Assembly (NCBI RefSeq): GCF_024139115.2
Contig: NC_085141.1
Coordinates: 41,971,065-42,035,064, forward strand
Origin: Armigeres subalbatus
Taxonomy: Eukaryota > Arthropoda > Insecta > Diptera > Culicidae
Length of the DNA: 64,000 nucleotides
Direction of reading: 5' to 3'
The notes under the pieces are model-generated. The model saw nothing but the letters and a program-made list of their open reading frames with translations. It searched no databases and had not been told where the DNA came from. Made by a program: the position numbers and the translations under genes. This document shows positions 10,099 through 22,400 of this stretch, piece after piece; the first letter of the stretch is position 1, and every line of letters starts with the position of its first letter.

Positions 10099-12052
10099 AA
10101 AAAATAAGTAAAATTGTAAAAGCAAAAATTTTAAAACATAAAATCCTCAGCTAAATGGAAAAAATGATTTCGAAAGGGTTAACATCATTATCGGACAGAA
10201 TTGATGGATGAACTGCACTACCTATAATCTGCCCTAACGACTCGTTTTCCATTGAGTGACGGTGTCAAGATGCATGTGTTTTCGAACCTTCGCTCAGACT
10301 TCGGCTGCAGGCTGGGCCCCGGTACCGATAACGCTTCAGTGCGCTTTATTTGCTGTCAGTCAGTGCAACGAAACGAGCTGATAACTGTTTTGTTCCTGCC
10401 CGACTTATCGTCGCGCTGCGTGGAGTCCTGCCCGCTTAACTTTCGAAGGAAAACCGCAGACGATCCGATTGAATTGGATGCAAATGCATGTAGGACCAGC
10501 TCTTGGGACCACCGTCGGCGACGCATTTCATTGCGGTTAAAACTTTGGGAGAACCAGTTTGTGACATTGTGTATTTTTATTGCGTATTCGATTGGAATGA
10601 CTGAGGAGAAAAATGCTTAATCGATTTATTGCAGGTTGAATTCAGATACAAATCAGCTACAAGTGGAACAGCTACCAATAAAAAACATATTTTCAAGGGA
10701 TTCAATAAAGGTCTCTGACTGATTCAATTCGGTGGGCACCTGACTACTTATATGGGTGCAATAATCAACGGAATGGCCGCCCTCGAGCTATCAAAAATAT
10801 TGACAATGATTAATGTTGAACAAAGCAGATTTTCACGAATGATGTGAAAATACTAATATGAAAACTTCGCCATGGTTTTGCTCCAATCTCTTGTTGAAAT
10901 TTGTGTTTTCGAAATTACCGAAGTCGAAGGGCATGAAATTGAATTCGTCACCGATTCACCTCAATTTGTAACTAAGACCAATTTACGGACAAAACGACTT
11001 CGCGTTGAGCAGAGCTACGATGGTAATAAAACCTGAGAAGCTTACCCATTTGTGATGCATGGTGAATACATTCATCAACAGCGGCTAAAAAAAACGCTTA
11101 TCATTCGTCGTTGATTTATCATCCGCCCATGGTGGCACTGAAGCAAATCCCATTAATTGATTTTAATTAACATTTTTATTTTCTTCATTGCTAGTCCACC
11201 TATTTCCTGTATCTTGGCACTGCACTTAAGATTGATGCACACGCATAAGTTATTTTTTTTTTCATCTGTAGATTTTATTATTTCATTAGGCCACAATCGT
11301 TAATGTCTTGCTTTGATTGCTGATCTGTGATTTAAGACTGAACATTTCGCGTTTTTGCTACAGGTAATACGGTTATTTACTCAATGCATAATTTACGATC
11401 GTCACAAAGTCCTTATGCAATGAAGCCATTAGACAACGCACAACACCTAACTAAACTATGATGCATGTGTTATCACGAAATCTACTATAAAGCAAAGTCA
11501 GAAGCATTAAATATAGTTGCTCCAAAAGCCTGTCTATCGAAACTTTTTTAAATACAAACTTGTCCCGCGGGGCATACGGAAGTTCTTCGTATCTCTAAAC
11601 TATAAGATAATCAGAGCTAATGGTAAAAGTCTTTAGGAGCTCGTTCATACAGTCGTCAGCATTTAAAAAAATCAGAATTATCAGAAGAAATTGTTCTTAA
11701 TTACCCCAGAAAGTTTTTCTGAAATTTCTTTTGAATTTCCTCGGTGGAGTTTTTTCACGGAATTTTCTGCGCCAAATATCTTGAATATAGAATCTTTAAT
11801 TCTACAAAATTGTTCCAGCGTCGGTAATATAGATCAGCGACGTGACAGATTTTAAATAGCGCCTTGCCGAAGAAAAATATCGGTGCCGGCGAGGTGTCAT
11901 TTGAGGCGAGACAAATTTTAAAAAACACCTGAAAATACGTTTGGAAAACCTCGGGGGTAAAATTAATGAGAGTTATCGCGAGGAAACATAAACATGCTAA
12001 TATTTGTAAATCATTGCGAGCATTTTTACTTCAATGGGAGAAGCATTGACCA

Positions 12053-12301
12053 TTAACTACGGCTTCCCTGCTGATTAATGATCAACATTGCGTTGTACTG
12101 CCAGGCTAGCTCGAAGGCCAAGCAATGTGCCATTTGCTCTCGTATAATTCCGTCCCTTAGCTCCGTCTTTAAATACACATGTACGAACCTACTGGCGTGA
12201 CTGGTGGGTGAATCGAATATATGGACCTCGCCGCCATCACCAATTTCCACGCATGTTTTCCTCCCACAGCAGTTGCCCTCCGCTCTGCTATCTATCGTCT
12301 A
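12053..12301 (-). CDS. Possible exon, unidentified
   Basis: An open frame of about 80 codons ends with TAA at 12053. It extends upstream of the GTG codon at 12250 through a Cys-rich segment (NCCGRKTC) before a TAG. The peptide contains FDSPTSHASRFVHVYLKTEL and AHCLAFELAWQYNAM, which is less low-complexity than other small frames here. No start ATG precedes it, so it would have to be a 3' exon; TAGCAG near 12290 could be an acceptor, but the pyrimidine tract is poor. No family is recognised and chance is quite possible. Confidence 0.2.
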
Positions 12302-13142
12302 GCTGCGATCAGTGGGGGATAATTTCTCAAATTCGTAATGCTATGATATTTTAATTTGGTTTTGTGCGGTCTTATTGAATTTATGACCTTTTCTGTCGGA
12401 CCAGCGGGGCCAGTCTTTCCAGCACTGCTGGAATACCAACCGACCCACCTAACAGTACGAATCCTGCCGGGAAGGTTCGCCGAACGTTTCTGTGTGATTT
12501 ATAATTAGTTTGCCGGGTATATGTGTACTGTACTTCTCGGAAGATATCTGTGATTCGATGCTTTAATGTCTTATGAATGAGTGAAAAGGGAAAATATGAG
12601 CAGTTAAAGAGATTGGTGGGTTGTGCTCAAATGCAATTTTCAAGTTAATGATCCGAAGGTAGAGCAATTAATGTTGATGGATGATTTTTCATTTTTTCTA
12701 TTTAATTATTTGGTAGGTTGGTGTGGCATCGATTATATATTTATAGAGACGTGTTTTCAGACATTTTTTTTTACTACAAACCAAAAACTATTGATACGCA
12801 TTGCAATACTAGCAAATTACTAAATACATTATGCTTAATTGGATCAATTTCAGGAGACATCAAATAATAATTTGATGTTTCGTACAATAAAAAGAGTAAT
12901 TGGGCTAATGACTTCAGGCTCAATTTTAAAAAATATCCAAGATCTTCGCACAAATCAGATTTCTTCAACATTTCAAAAATAAGATTCAAGTTAAAAAAAA
13001 TCATGATATGTAATCCTATTTTTATGGTCTCTTTTTTCCGACAGATCGACATCATGTTTGCTGTTGATGCTATACCACAGTTTCGTAGAACAACCTTAAT
13101 AGATGAGTTTCAAGGGACGTCCTACATTGTCATGGTCCATTG

Positions 13143-13335
13143 AAAAGATATTTAAGTTACAAGATAAAGATTGTCGCTGTCGCCGCTCCCCGGAGCATCT
13201 TTTGCTGGCGAGGATAGGGTGCTAAATGTCTATGAAGGAAAAATGCATACGATTTGACAGTACCCACCATGTTTCGGACAGCAGAACAAAGGGAACCGAA
13301 GCGACAATCTTTATCTTGTAACTAGAATATATTTT
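13143..13335. mobile_element. 193-bp MITE with 8-bp TSD
   Basis: Ends are AAAAGATATTTAAGTTAC and GTAACTAGAATATATTTT. The inner arms (AGTTACAAGATAAAGATTGT at 13155) are inverted at 13301-13323. The direct repeat GTCCATTG at 13135-13142 and 13336-13343 is the target duplication. It is the same family as the split MITE at 4515-6054, and this copy defines the family ends. Confidence 0.85.
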
Positions 13336-13819
13336 GTCCATTGCTCCGGATTCGTTGTCATACCTTAATATTCCCGAACAAAGCACAAGCCTAAACAAAT
13401 TTCAATGCAGATAAACCCTTGAAATAGTGGAACACATCGATCAAACCCGGAAACATCAAGAAGTTAAGTTTCGGTTTGACAGACCTTAACCTGTAGAACA
13501 ACGTTAAGGTCAATTACGCCTGAGTCCGAAAATGGCTGCCACAATGGCCGTTCCAGCCCTCACCTCGAGTTTTTGCTCAAACAACTGTTAATTAATAGGC
13601 GATTAGCACATCTGAAAACCAAGTGAGCAAAGGTAAAAAACTGCTTCTCGCTTTTGTCTGTTTTTTGTTTGTTTTTAAAGTTATGTGCCCCTGAAAGTGT
13701 TTTATAGCTTTGAAATTGTATTCCAACGCGATTCACCTTAAAACCCTATGTCGTTCAGTTGACAGCCATGATTTCATATTTGACGTAACAACCATTACAC
13801 GTTCGCATGTATTTCGAAT

Positions 13820-14400
13820 GACTAAGTCAGAAAGAGTCATTTGGCCGAAAGAGTCATTTGGCCGAAAGGGTTGTTTGACCGAAAGAGTCATTTGGCCGAA
13901 AGGGTTATTTGGCCGAAAAGGTCATGTGGCCGAAAGGGTCATTTAGCCGAAAGGGTCACGACCTATTCCGCCAAACGACCGTTTCGGCCAAATGACCCTT
14001 TCGGCCTAATGACCCATTCGGCCAAACGACCCTTTCGGCAAAACGACCCTTTCGGCCAAACGACCCTTTCGGCCAAATGACTTTCGGTTAGATGGGTTTC
14101 GGACTAATGGCTTGTTCGGCTTACTGGCTTGTTTGGCCTAGTGGCATTCGCCCAAATGGCTTTCGGCCGAATGGGTTTCCCTATCGGCCAAATGACCCAT
14201 TCGGCCAAACGACCCTTTCGGCAAAACGACCCTTTCGGCCGAACGACCTTTTCGGCCAAATGACTCTTTCGGCCAAATGACATTCGGTTAGATGGGTTTC
14301 GGCCTAATGGCTTGTTCGGCTTACTGACTTGTTTGGCCTAGTGGCATTCGCCCAAATGGCTTTCGGCCGAATGGGTTTCGGCCAAATGACCCTTCCCCAT
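13820..14400. mobile_element. Second GGCCGAA-repeat TIR element
   Basis: Units of GTCATTTGGCCGAAAG run from 13838 and switch orientation near 13960 to TTTCGGCCAAATGACCC. A block of about 190 bases, ending in GGCATTCGCCCAAATGGC, is tandemly duplicated (about 13985-14172 and 14180-14397). Related to the element at 3745-6110. Overlapping open frames are artefacts of the repeat. Confidence 0.75.
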
Positions 14401-16097
14401 TTTATATATTGATAATACTAAACAAAGTGATTTGCTTTTGACCCATTTTATCAATATTTTTTATGATTTATTAAAATCAACCAAATAAAATGAATATGCC
14501 AACATAGCTAAAGATTTTCTTGTATTACACCACACTTAAATTCCAATCAAAAAATCTAATTACAAAAAGCATACTGCCTTGAAATTTTAAAAGAAGGCAT
14601 ACTAATGGCATTCTTTTATTCAAGATACAATAATAAAACATTCATTCTCTTCACATACTGGAAAAATAGCGAATATAGTTATAAGCAAAAAAGGTGACGA
14701 GCGTTTTTCATTCGACTTAAGTCGTTTTCCAGTATTCTATCGAGTATCCATAATGCTAAAATATCTTGCTATTCTTGTACTTCCTCGAACGATAATTCGT
14801 TTTCGTGATCGAATCGAAAGTCGTAATGCCAAACATGCTCGTTTCGATAGAATTTTAATTTTTTGTATGCCTCATCCTGTATCCCTCACCCAGCATCGTC
14901 AATTGGAAGATGATGAGTTTGTTCTGTGCTGTGAACCAGGATGATAAATTTGATGATAATAATATGAATATCACAAAAAGGAGCTTGATGATTAGTCAAA
15001 ATCTAATTATTTTCCCTCTGCCTTTGTGCGTAATAAATCACCGCCAATACCTTTTTAAATAATAATAAAAGTGACAAAATAAACGATTGCTCAACTATAA
15101 CATGCATAAAAACTATTCATTTACTATCATTGCAATGAAACTCATATGCAAGTCTTTACAGCATGGGACAAATTGGCTTGATGTTTCTCCAAACCTTTCC
15201 CCATTTCATATTTATCATATGAGAAAAAGCAGTATGAAGCAGTATAAAGTTTAGAAATAGTTCAATACTTCTAGAACTACCATCGTTCTACCAGTTCAAA
15301 CTCACTTCACCTTTTACTGCATGCGTCCCCTCGTGAATCTTCAATGACATATAGTCAACAATGAGATCACCAGGCCAATAAAGACTCGTAAAAATTATCA
15401 AACAATATCCCAAGTTTCTATGTTCAGTATCCTGTTCTCTATCGCCACTATCCATGTACTTCTTGGTGGTTTTTCGAGGTAATTTCTGGACACATTTTTC
15501 AGCATCGGCCGACCGAAAGAAAACGTCGTTCGTTCGTCGTCGTCGTCGTGGCTTGTAGCCAACAAAGAATCACATTTTATTGAAGCTTTTTTTCAATTGA
15601 ATTTTGAATAAAATAATAAACATCAAATTTGAAATTTTTGAATCAAAAACTCAAAGGTGCAGCCCAATCGGGTTGTACGCAAAGGTGACGTAGGACTACG
15701 TAGCTATTCGAAATTGATAGTATTTGCCATAATAATTTGTGTCGTTTTATTAACATTGAGCAAACTGCTCGGAAGCCAACTGAATCAAGAAGTCGAATAG
15801 TTGTTCCCAGTTGGATCGACTTTGAGTCTCTAACCGTGGAATTAACATGACTCATTGGCCGCTGAAGCCACTCGACTGGCTTTCAGTCGGAGACATCACA
15901 ATCCTTACTTTGCCACGAACGCTTACATCGCGGGCGAAGACCAAACGTTGCATATAAATATATTTGTGTTTGGTTTCACGCCACTTCTGATTCTGCTTAT
16001 TTCTCCTTTATTTCGGCCATTTTTGAGGATGGTGTCCTCCAAAAAGGTCCTTATGCATACAAAAGAAGGTTGATCCGACTATCCGAAATAAACTTTC
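14401..16097. other. Intergenic, no gene seen
   Basis: AT-rich unique sequence. The only pattern noted is a short GTC microsatellite at about 15525-15549. Open frames at 14753-14944, 15643-15855 and 15855-16073 show no motif. Confidence 0.55.
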
Positions 16098-16112
16098 TTC
16101 AAAGTGCAAAAC

Positions 16113-16463
16113 TCAATCGTGAATAGCAAATTTGATAGCGGGTCGGAGTGAGATGATGCAATAAATTTGAATGGATGGGATCACTAACAGCAACCAAGCT
16201 ACCACGCCAAACCCGATGCCACCGAAACAGTCCATTTTCGCAATTAACTCTTTCTTTCCATAAAATGTTGGTCCTGAGAAGAACCAATTTTCTTTTCCCA
16301 ATGCGCCTTCTGTCCAATAACTAACTGCATCCAATCGCTTGTCGACACCTTGCGTTGCAACTGTCCGACCGCCACTTGATGATTTTTCGCTAAGCCTCCA
16401 AAAGTTGAAATAAATTTTCAGCATTGCCACCCACTCAGTGCTGCTGTGTCCGCTCCGCTGCAT
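16113..16463 (-). CDS. Unidentified small membrane-protein-like ORF, copy A
   Basis: From the ATG at 16463 the frame encodes about 116 residues. The C-terminal half has a strongly hydrophobic segment (FGVVAWLLLVIPSIQIYCII), a likely membrane helix, preceded by LGKENWFFSGPTFYGKKEL. The last 65 codons are repeated in copy B at 17003-17299 with about 11 amino-acid differences, so the unit is duplicated. It lies downstream of the minus-facing half of the GC-box palindrome at 16485-16700, which would make a natural promoter. No family is recognised. It may be a decaying multicopy gene or a transposon fragment; the substitution pattern does not clearly show selection. Confidence 0.35.
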   Translation of the reverse strand: MQRSGHSSTEWVAMLKIYFNFWRLSEKSSSGGRTVATQGVDKRLDAVSYWTEGALGKENWFFSGPTFYGKKELIAKMDCFGGIGFGVVAWLLLVIPSIQIYCIISLRPAIKFAIHD

Positions 16464-16484
16464 TGAATGTCGAACCGCTCTCTG

Positions 16485-16700
16485 TGGAATCCCGATCAAA
16501 ATGGCTCGCGCGCGCCGAACAGCAGCTTTCTTGTATTTAATAAATTAAGCCCCGCCCCTTTGTGATCTGATATGGGTATAAATATAATGTGCACTCATAA
16601 CGATTAATGAAGGGGCGGGGCTAATGGAATTACTTTATTAGATATAAGAAAGCTGCTTTTCGGCGCGCGCGAGCCATTTCGATCGGGATTTCGCAGACAA
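16485..16700. promoter_or_regulatory. Head-to-head GC-box promoter palindrome
   Basis: Two inverted arms of about 75-90 bases flank a 50-base centre. Reading outward, each arm has a GC box (GGGGCGGGGC on the minus strand at 16549-16558 and on the plus strand at 16612-16621), a TATA-like AT stretch, AAGAAAGCTGCT, a CpG run (CGGCGCGCGCGAGCC) and GATCGGGATT. Similarity continues a little into the presumed transcribed part (to about 16700). The minus arm leads into ORF copy A; no ORF was recognised after the plus arm. The promoter role is inferred from motifs. Confidence 0.45.
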
Positions 16701-16946
16701 CGGACCGTTCGGAGAATTACGAATTCTAAGAATCCTATGAAATTTTCTCGATTCTGAATTTTGTTATGAGATGTAGTTTATCTTAGATGTGTATGGTTAC
16801 GAAGAATAACAGCAGAAATTTCACTCAAGACGAAGTTTCTCCATATTACCAATTATTATCTCTTGCCATCTGCCTATCCGAGCGACGTTCACCGATGGGT
16901 GGTTGCTGTAGAAAGTTTCCACTGAGGTGGCGTCTTCATTGATTTT

Positions 16947-17470
16947 ATACAAAAGAAGGTTGATCCGACTATCCGAAATAAACTTTCTTCAAAGTGCAAA
17001 ACTCAATCGTAAATAGCGAATTTGATAGCGCGTCGGAGGGAGATGATGTAGTGAATTTGAATGGATGGAATCACTAACAACAACCAAACTACCACGCCCA
17101 ACCCGATGCCACCGAAACAGTCCATTTTCGCAATTAACTCTTTCTTTTCGTAAAATGTTGGTCTTGAGAAGAACCAATTTTCTTTCCCCAATGTTCCTTT
17201 CCAACTAACTGACACCACAATTTGTAATAAATTTTCAGCATCGGCACTGGCGGTGCGGGATCGCCACAGTGCTATTTTTATGGTCAACCTTTTCTTCATA
17301 TGAAATTCGGTTTCGTTGAGGTTGAATTATCTGCAGCAACACATCGAGCACCACCACCAATGCGGTGGATTTCCTTTGAAAATGTCATTAGCGCCTCCGT
17401 GATGCTGTGTCCGCTCCACTGCGATCGCTTTGATGCGTCTGCTCTGCGTAAAATCTTGTTCAAACTGAGG
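16947..17470 (-). pseudogene. Duplicate of the small ORF, copy B
   Basis: The segment from 16947 to about 17220 matches 16060-16330, including the 3' flank. The ORF at 17003-17299 keeps the hydrophobic segment (LGVVVWLLLVIPSIQIHYII) and ends at the equivalent stop. Upstream, the homologous MLKIY..W motif is in another frame relative to the conserved C-terminus, and part of copy A's middle is missing. Further similarity (GGAGCGGACACAGCA) continues near 17400-17425 with extra sequence between. It is therefore probably a broken copy. Function unknown. Confidence 0.4.
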
Positions 17471-17479
17471 ATTAGATCC

Positions 17480-18478
17480 AAACCCGCAAGTGATTGATTT
17501 TTGATGTCTGTGCTAGTGATGCATGTACGTGATTGGTTGGTTGACCTATTTCTAAACTTTTTATCAATTATCGATAATAAATAGTTAAAATTCAGTATTT
17601 TCATATAAATACAAAGAAGCGTTGACTCATCCTTGATCGAATGGTCCAAAAAAAATTTAAAATTCATCGAGAAACGGCTTAGATATTAAAGTTTAAAGTC
17701 TATCATATTTTCGTGACGGTCCCCGATTTTCTCAATCGTAAAGTGTACCCCAATATAGAAAACACAGACGTAGTCCTACGTCAAAAAATGATGAAAGCTA
17801 TTTGATCGGGGCTCAGCGAAACTGCACCAAGCGTCTTTTTGACTGACTTGTGATACTTTGTGCGTAAAATGAAAACGGAAACCATTTCAAATTAATTCAT
17901 TCGTACATTTGTTGGTAGATATCCTCAGTTATAGGGTGGAAGAATATCCGATACGATTCGTGATCAATTGGATCTGCTACACGAAAACTTGTTCAAGAAA
18001 ATGGGTATTTTTTCATTGGCGCTTGGTGTTGTTTTGCTGAACCCCGACCATGTATTCTAGTTACAAAAAAGAAAGCGAAATTCCAAATGTAATTCTAATT
18101 GACTTCGCCTAAAAGAATAACAACGTTTCGAATTTCAATTGAATCTAATTCAAAATATCCACACAATGTTGGCCTTCTCGTCGGAATAGGAGAGATCTGC
18201 TGCCGGAGACTATGCGAGTCGTTCGCGATCGAAATGGGAGCTGAATGGCTCAAAGGCGCTGGAAATCGGTTATCAAAGTAGGCTACCGCCGGACACTAGC
18301 TCGAGTAGTTTGTAGTGCGTGAACTTACCGATCTCAGATCATCGGGGCACTATTGCACCCGAAGGTACCTTCATCCTATATCTTTTGATCGACTTCGGTC
18401 ACCAGTTGTGGCGGACCATCGGTTGCACTCGCGTTTTCAAAAGCACATGATTTAAGTGCGTACGGAGTATTATTGTTA
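17480..18478. other. Intergenic, no gene seen
   Basis: No coding region or repeat with clear edges was found. Short open frames at 18099-18281 and 18399-18626 are unrecognised. Confidence 0.5.
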
Positions 18479-19134
18479 GGGGAGGCGGTTCGGTTATAGG
18501 TACCGTTCGGTTCTGGGCACCCCTATGTATCTTTTGACAGATAACAGATGCTGTCATTCTGACAACCGTCATTTGTTTGCTATAGTAGCATGATGTTTTG
18601 TGCTCAATAACTAACCGGATGGGCATCTCTACTTTGAACTAGGAACAAATCTTTTTTTTTTACAAAAAAAAACAACATGAAAGTTTTTTTTTGCCTTTTT
18701 CAAAGTGTCATATATTGAAGTGATTTAATTCAAAAAGTTAGTTCTAATGCGTATTTATACAGTAAATTTAATCTATTTTGAGGCTCAATGACGATTTCCA
18801 TCAAAATTTAAGCAGGAAATTATGTTTTCTTCATATTCCAAAAAGGCTGTGAAATTCGGTTGTGGGCACCCTAATTGGTTCGATTATGGGCACCATCATT
18901 TTATTGATAAATCATTCAATATTGTTTTAGTTGTCCCTAAACTTATTTTTAATTACATTTTAATGCAGTTTTTATAATTATTTAGACATAATTGATTGAA
19001 ATAATGAGTTTATTTAATATGTTTGTTCTTCGGGTATATCTAGTTATTATACACAAACTTTTTGGATCAAAGCGTTGACCGATTTACTTGCAACAAGTTG
19101 CATTCGACGGGGAATCCTTTCCCATTGTTTCCTA

Positions 19135-19153
19135 TTTTTTTTTTATGTTTATT
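19135..19153 (-). terminator. Poly(A) signal and tail of the I-clade LINE
   Basis: On the minus strand AATAAA (plus-strand TTTATT at 19148-19153) is followed within about five bases by a run of ten A residues, marking the element's 3' end. Confidence 0.75.
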
Positions 19154-19486
19154 AAAGACTCTTTAAATATTATTCGAGTCTTGGTTGTTCAATTCACAGA
19201 GTTTGAGTAACTTAGGATCTAGATAATGTATATTTCATTCACTGGTCTCATCCGGTCCGCTGGCAGAACATCCATCCTATTATGATAAGATTTGACGCCT
19301 TGGGGACTGGTACCTAGTTCTCGATTACGGTGGCCAGCCGATCGTCAATGTGCTTAACTCTGTCTTCCTTTGATTAGAAGTATCCTATTTTCAGTGAGGT
19401 TTTGGTAAAACTGGTGGAACTTGATGAACTGAATTTTTCAACACTTCTACTGTTTTATATTAGGTTTTCCGTTGGGTAGTTGTGTG

Positions 19487-22400
19487 TCATATTTCATCTA
19501 TCAGCGCGATTTCTTTGAGGAACGATAGCACTTTTTTTGCTTGGCGGCTGTCGTCGGCCAATGCCTCTCTCATGTTTGGTTGGAGCCCAATTTTTTCCCG
19601 AGCATCATCATATCCTGGACAGTTGACTATAATGTGTTTGACAGTAAGAATTTGGTTACATTTTGTGCAATTGGGTGGATCTGTTTTTTCTAGTAGATAG
19701 GCATGCGTTAATTGCGTATGGCCAATTCGTAGTCTGGTTAGTATAACGTCCTCTCTGCGATTTCCTGTTGCCTCTCTAAATGGTGTAGTGGTATTTTTGC
19801 ATTCTCTTAATTTGTTATTTCTGGTTGATTCCCATTCCAATTGCCATTTGTTAATCATATTTCTTTTAATGATGGTTTTAATTTCCTTGTGATCAACTAT
19901 TTTTTGCATAATGGTGTTAAGCTCGAGGGCTCGTTTGGCTTCAGTATCGGCCTTTTCATTCCCAGGAATGCCGATGTGGCTTGGGATCCAACAGAAGGTA
20001 ATGGATGTTCTCTTATCGAATATGTCATTGTACAGTGTGGTTATTTCATCTTTGAGGGAAGATTTTATCTTTCTCTTTTCGATAGTTGTTATCACACTCA
20101 GAGAGTCGGTGCATATGATAAAAGCACCTACTCTATCTTGGTTTGATATCCACTTCAGAGCTTCAATTACCGCCATGGTTTCGACGCTGTAGATGCTAAT
20201 TAAGTTATGGGTTCTTTTACGTATTACGTTTCCTTCCACAATTACACTAAAGCCGGTTCTGGAGTCTGTTTTTGATCCGTCAGTGTATAAAACTGTATGG
20301 AATCTGTATTTAGTACGCATTCGTTGAGCAAATAGTTGGCTTAAATCCAGATGATTGTTTCCGGTCTGGCTCGCGTGTAGAACTGTATTATCGACAAGTA
20401 TTTGTTTTCTTTTCCATGGTGGAGTAGATGGTATGTAGAAAGGTTTACTTGCTGGGATGTTAGTTGCTAGTTCTTCAATGATTCGGCTACTTCTAGTTTT
20501 TATGGTGTTTGGTTCAGTAGTTGGTCCTTGATTCCAAAGTTCCCCTGAACTGTTGCTGCTGAGTTCTTCTGTTTCGCTGTTTGATGGTTGACGAGCATTG
20601 TTGGCTACCTTTGCTGCAAATATCGCTAGTTTTTGGTTCAAAAGAAATCTGATGTTTGGGATGCCTGCTTCGGCCTGGATGCTTATTATTGGGCTGGTAT
20701 GGAATGCTCCTATGATAGTTCGTAGAGCGCTGTTGTGCAAACTTTCGAACCGTTTGATTACCGTGTCGCAAATTGAAGATATGATCGGGGCTGCATATAG
20801 TATTTTTTCAAGTACGGTTGCTTTATAGATTTTTATCAGGGATTGGCGGTCTCCACCCCATGATCTGGATGCGATGGATCTTATAAACTGGACTCTCTGG
20901 GAGCATACTGCTCTTGTTTCCTCGATGTGTGTTTTGTAGGTGAGGTGTTGATCTAATGTTACTCCTAGGCATTTGTGGCATGATTTTTCTGGTATAGGGA
21001 CATTGTTCAATATAAGTCTTTGACTTGTTTGTTTTCTAGATCTCGGGTGTTTGAACGCTATAGTTACACATTTTTCGGTAGAGATTTTGAAGCCGGTGCG
21101 TTGTTCCCATGATTCAACCGATTTAAGCGCTGATTGTAATTTTTTTGTGAGATTTTTCCTGTTACCATCGGAGGCAAAAAGGACCACATCGTCGGCAAAG
21201 AGGAGTGCATTAACTTCGGCAGGAAGCTCTGCGCATATGGTGTCGATTGCAATTAGGAATAGCGTAACACTTATCACTGATCCTTGACATAGGCCATTTT
21301 CCATTATTGTTTCCTGTGACAGAGTATTGTTGGCTTTAACTTTGAAGGTCCTTCGTTCCAGGATTTTTTGGATGTATTTAACAAGATTGCCTCCTATTTT
21401 CCACTCACAGATTTTGTTTAGTACCAGCCTACGCCAAGTGGTGTCGTAAGCCTTTCTAATGTCGAGAAAGATTGCTTGTGTAAAGATCTTTTTGTGCATA
21501 GCTTCTCTAACTGCGGTGTCAAAGTGTGCTAGATAGTCCGATGTAGATTTCCCTTTACGGAATGCAAATTGGTGGTCGTTAAGTAGCCTACGTTCTTCAA
21601 TTAGGTGCATTAGACGGTTATTCACCATTCTCTCAAGGATCTTACCAAGGCAACTATTTAGGTAGATTGGTCTGTAGTTTCCTGGACAACTTCTTTCTCC
21701 TTTTCCCTTGTTTATAGGAACCACTATGGATTTGGCCCAGCTTTCTGGGTATACGGAGCCTTCCCACAATCGGTTATATGTGTTAAGGAGCAGATGTTTG
21801 TACTCTATTGGCAGTTTGGTGATCATGGCATAGTGGATGCCATCTGGGCCTGGAGAAGATCCTTTAAGTCCTTCCATTGCTTCTTCAAGCTCGTTTCGGG
21901 AAAATACTGAGTTATATCCGGCTTCTTCTTCCTGGTTTATAAGTATCGGGGATTGTTCGATGTTATTTTTATATGCCAGAATGGCTGGAGAGTATTCCCT
22001 ATCACTGGATATTTGTCCGAAGTGTGCAGCAAGACTATCAGCAATTCCTTTGTTGTTGGTTGTTTTTTTATTATTGAATTTGATTTCTCGGATACGTGGG
22101 CTTTTAAATTTTCCTTGAATTTTGCTGAAGTTTTTCCACATCTCCTTGGCCGGCGTGTGGACGTTGAATTTTTGGGCAAAGTCTTCCCAAGATTTCTTCT
22201 TGGCTTTTACGATAGTGTCTTGTGCTTTGATATTTGCATCTCGGAATTCTTGGGTATGTTGTGGATGTAGAGTTCCCTTTTTGTTTCTTTGCAAGCTTCT
22301 AAGAGCCTTTCTTCTTGCTTTAATGGCTGCTGCAACTTCTTTATTCCACCATGGCACCTGTTTACCTGTGATGGTTCCTTTTGTTTTTGGGATCGATTGC

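Larger units (their letters stand above)
9001..13142. other. Intergenic, mostly unique
   Basis: No supported gene. It includes a short GCGCGGATTTGGCGC tandem at about 9178-9262, a GC-rich stretch at 9400-9600, a possible TATA (TATTTATAG near 9727) with CCAATCAG near 9676, a dispersed hairpin at 10065-10098 and one weak ORF at 12053-12301. The open frame at 10252-10620 (122 codons) shows no recognisable motif and lies in unique sequence; coding is doubtful. Confidence 0.5.

Noticed and set aside
10252..10620. 122-codon plus-strand ORF
   Set aside because: No recognisable domain or signal peptide. It is treated as chance, though it is not repeat-derived.
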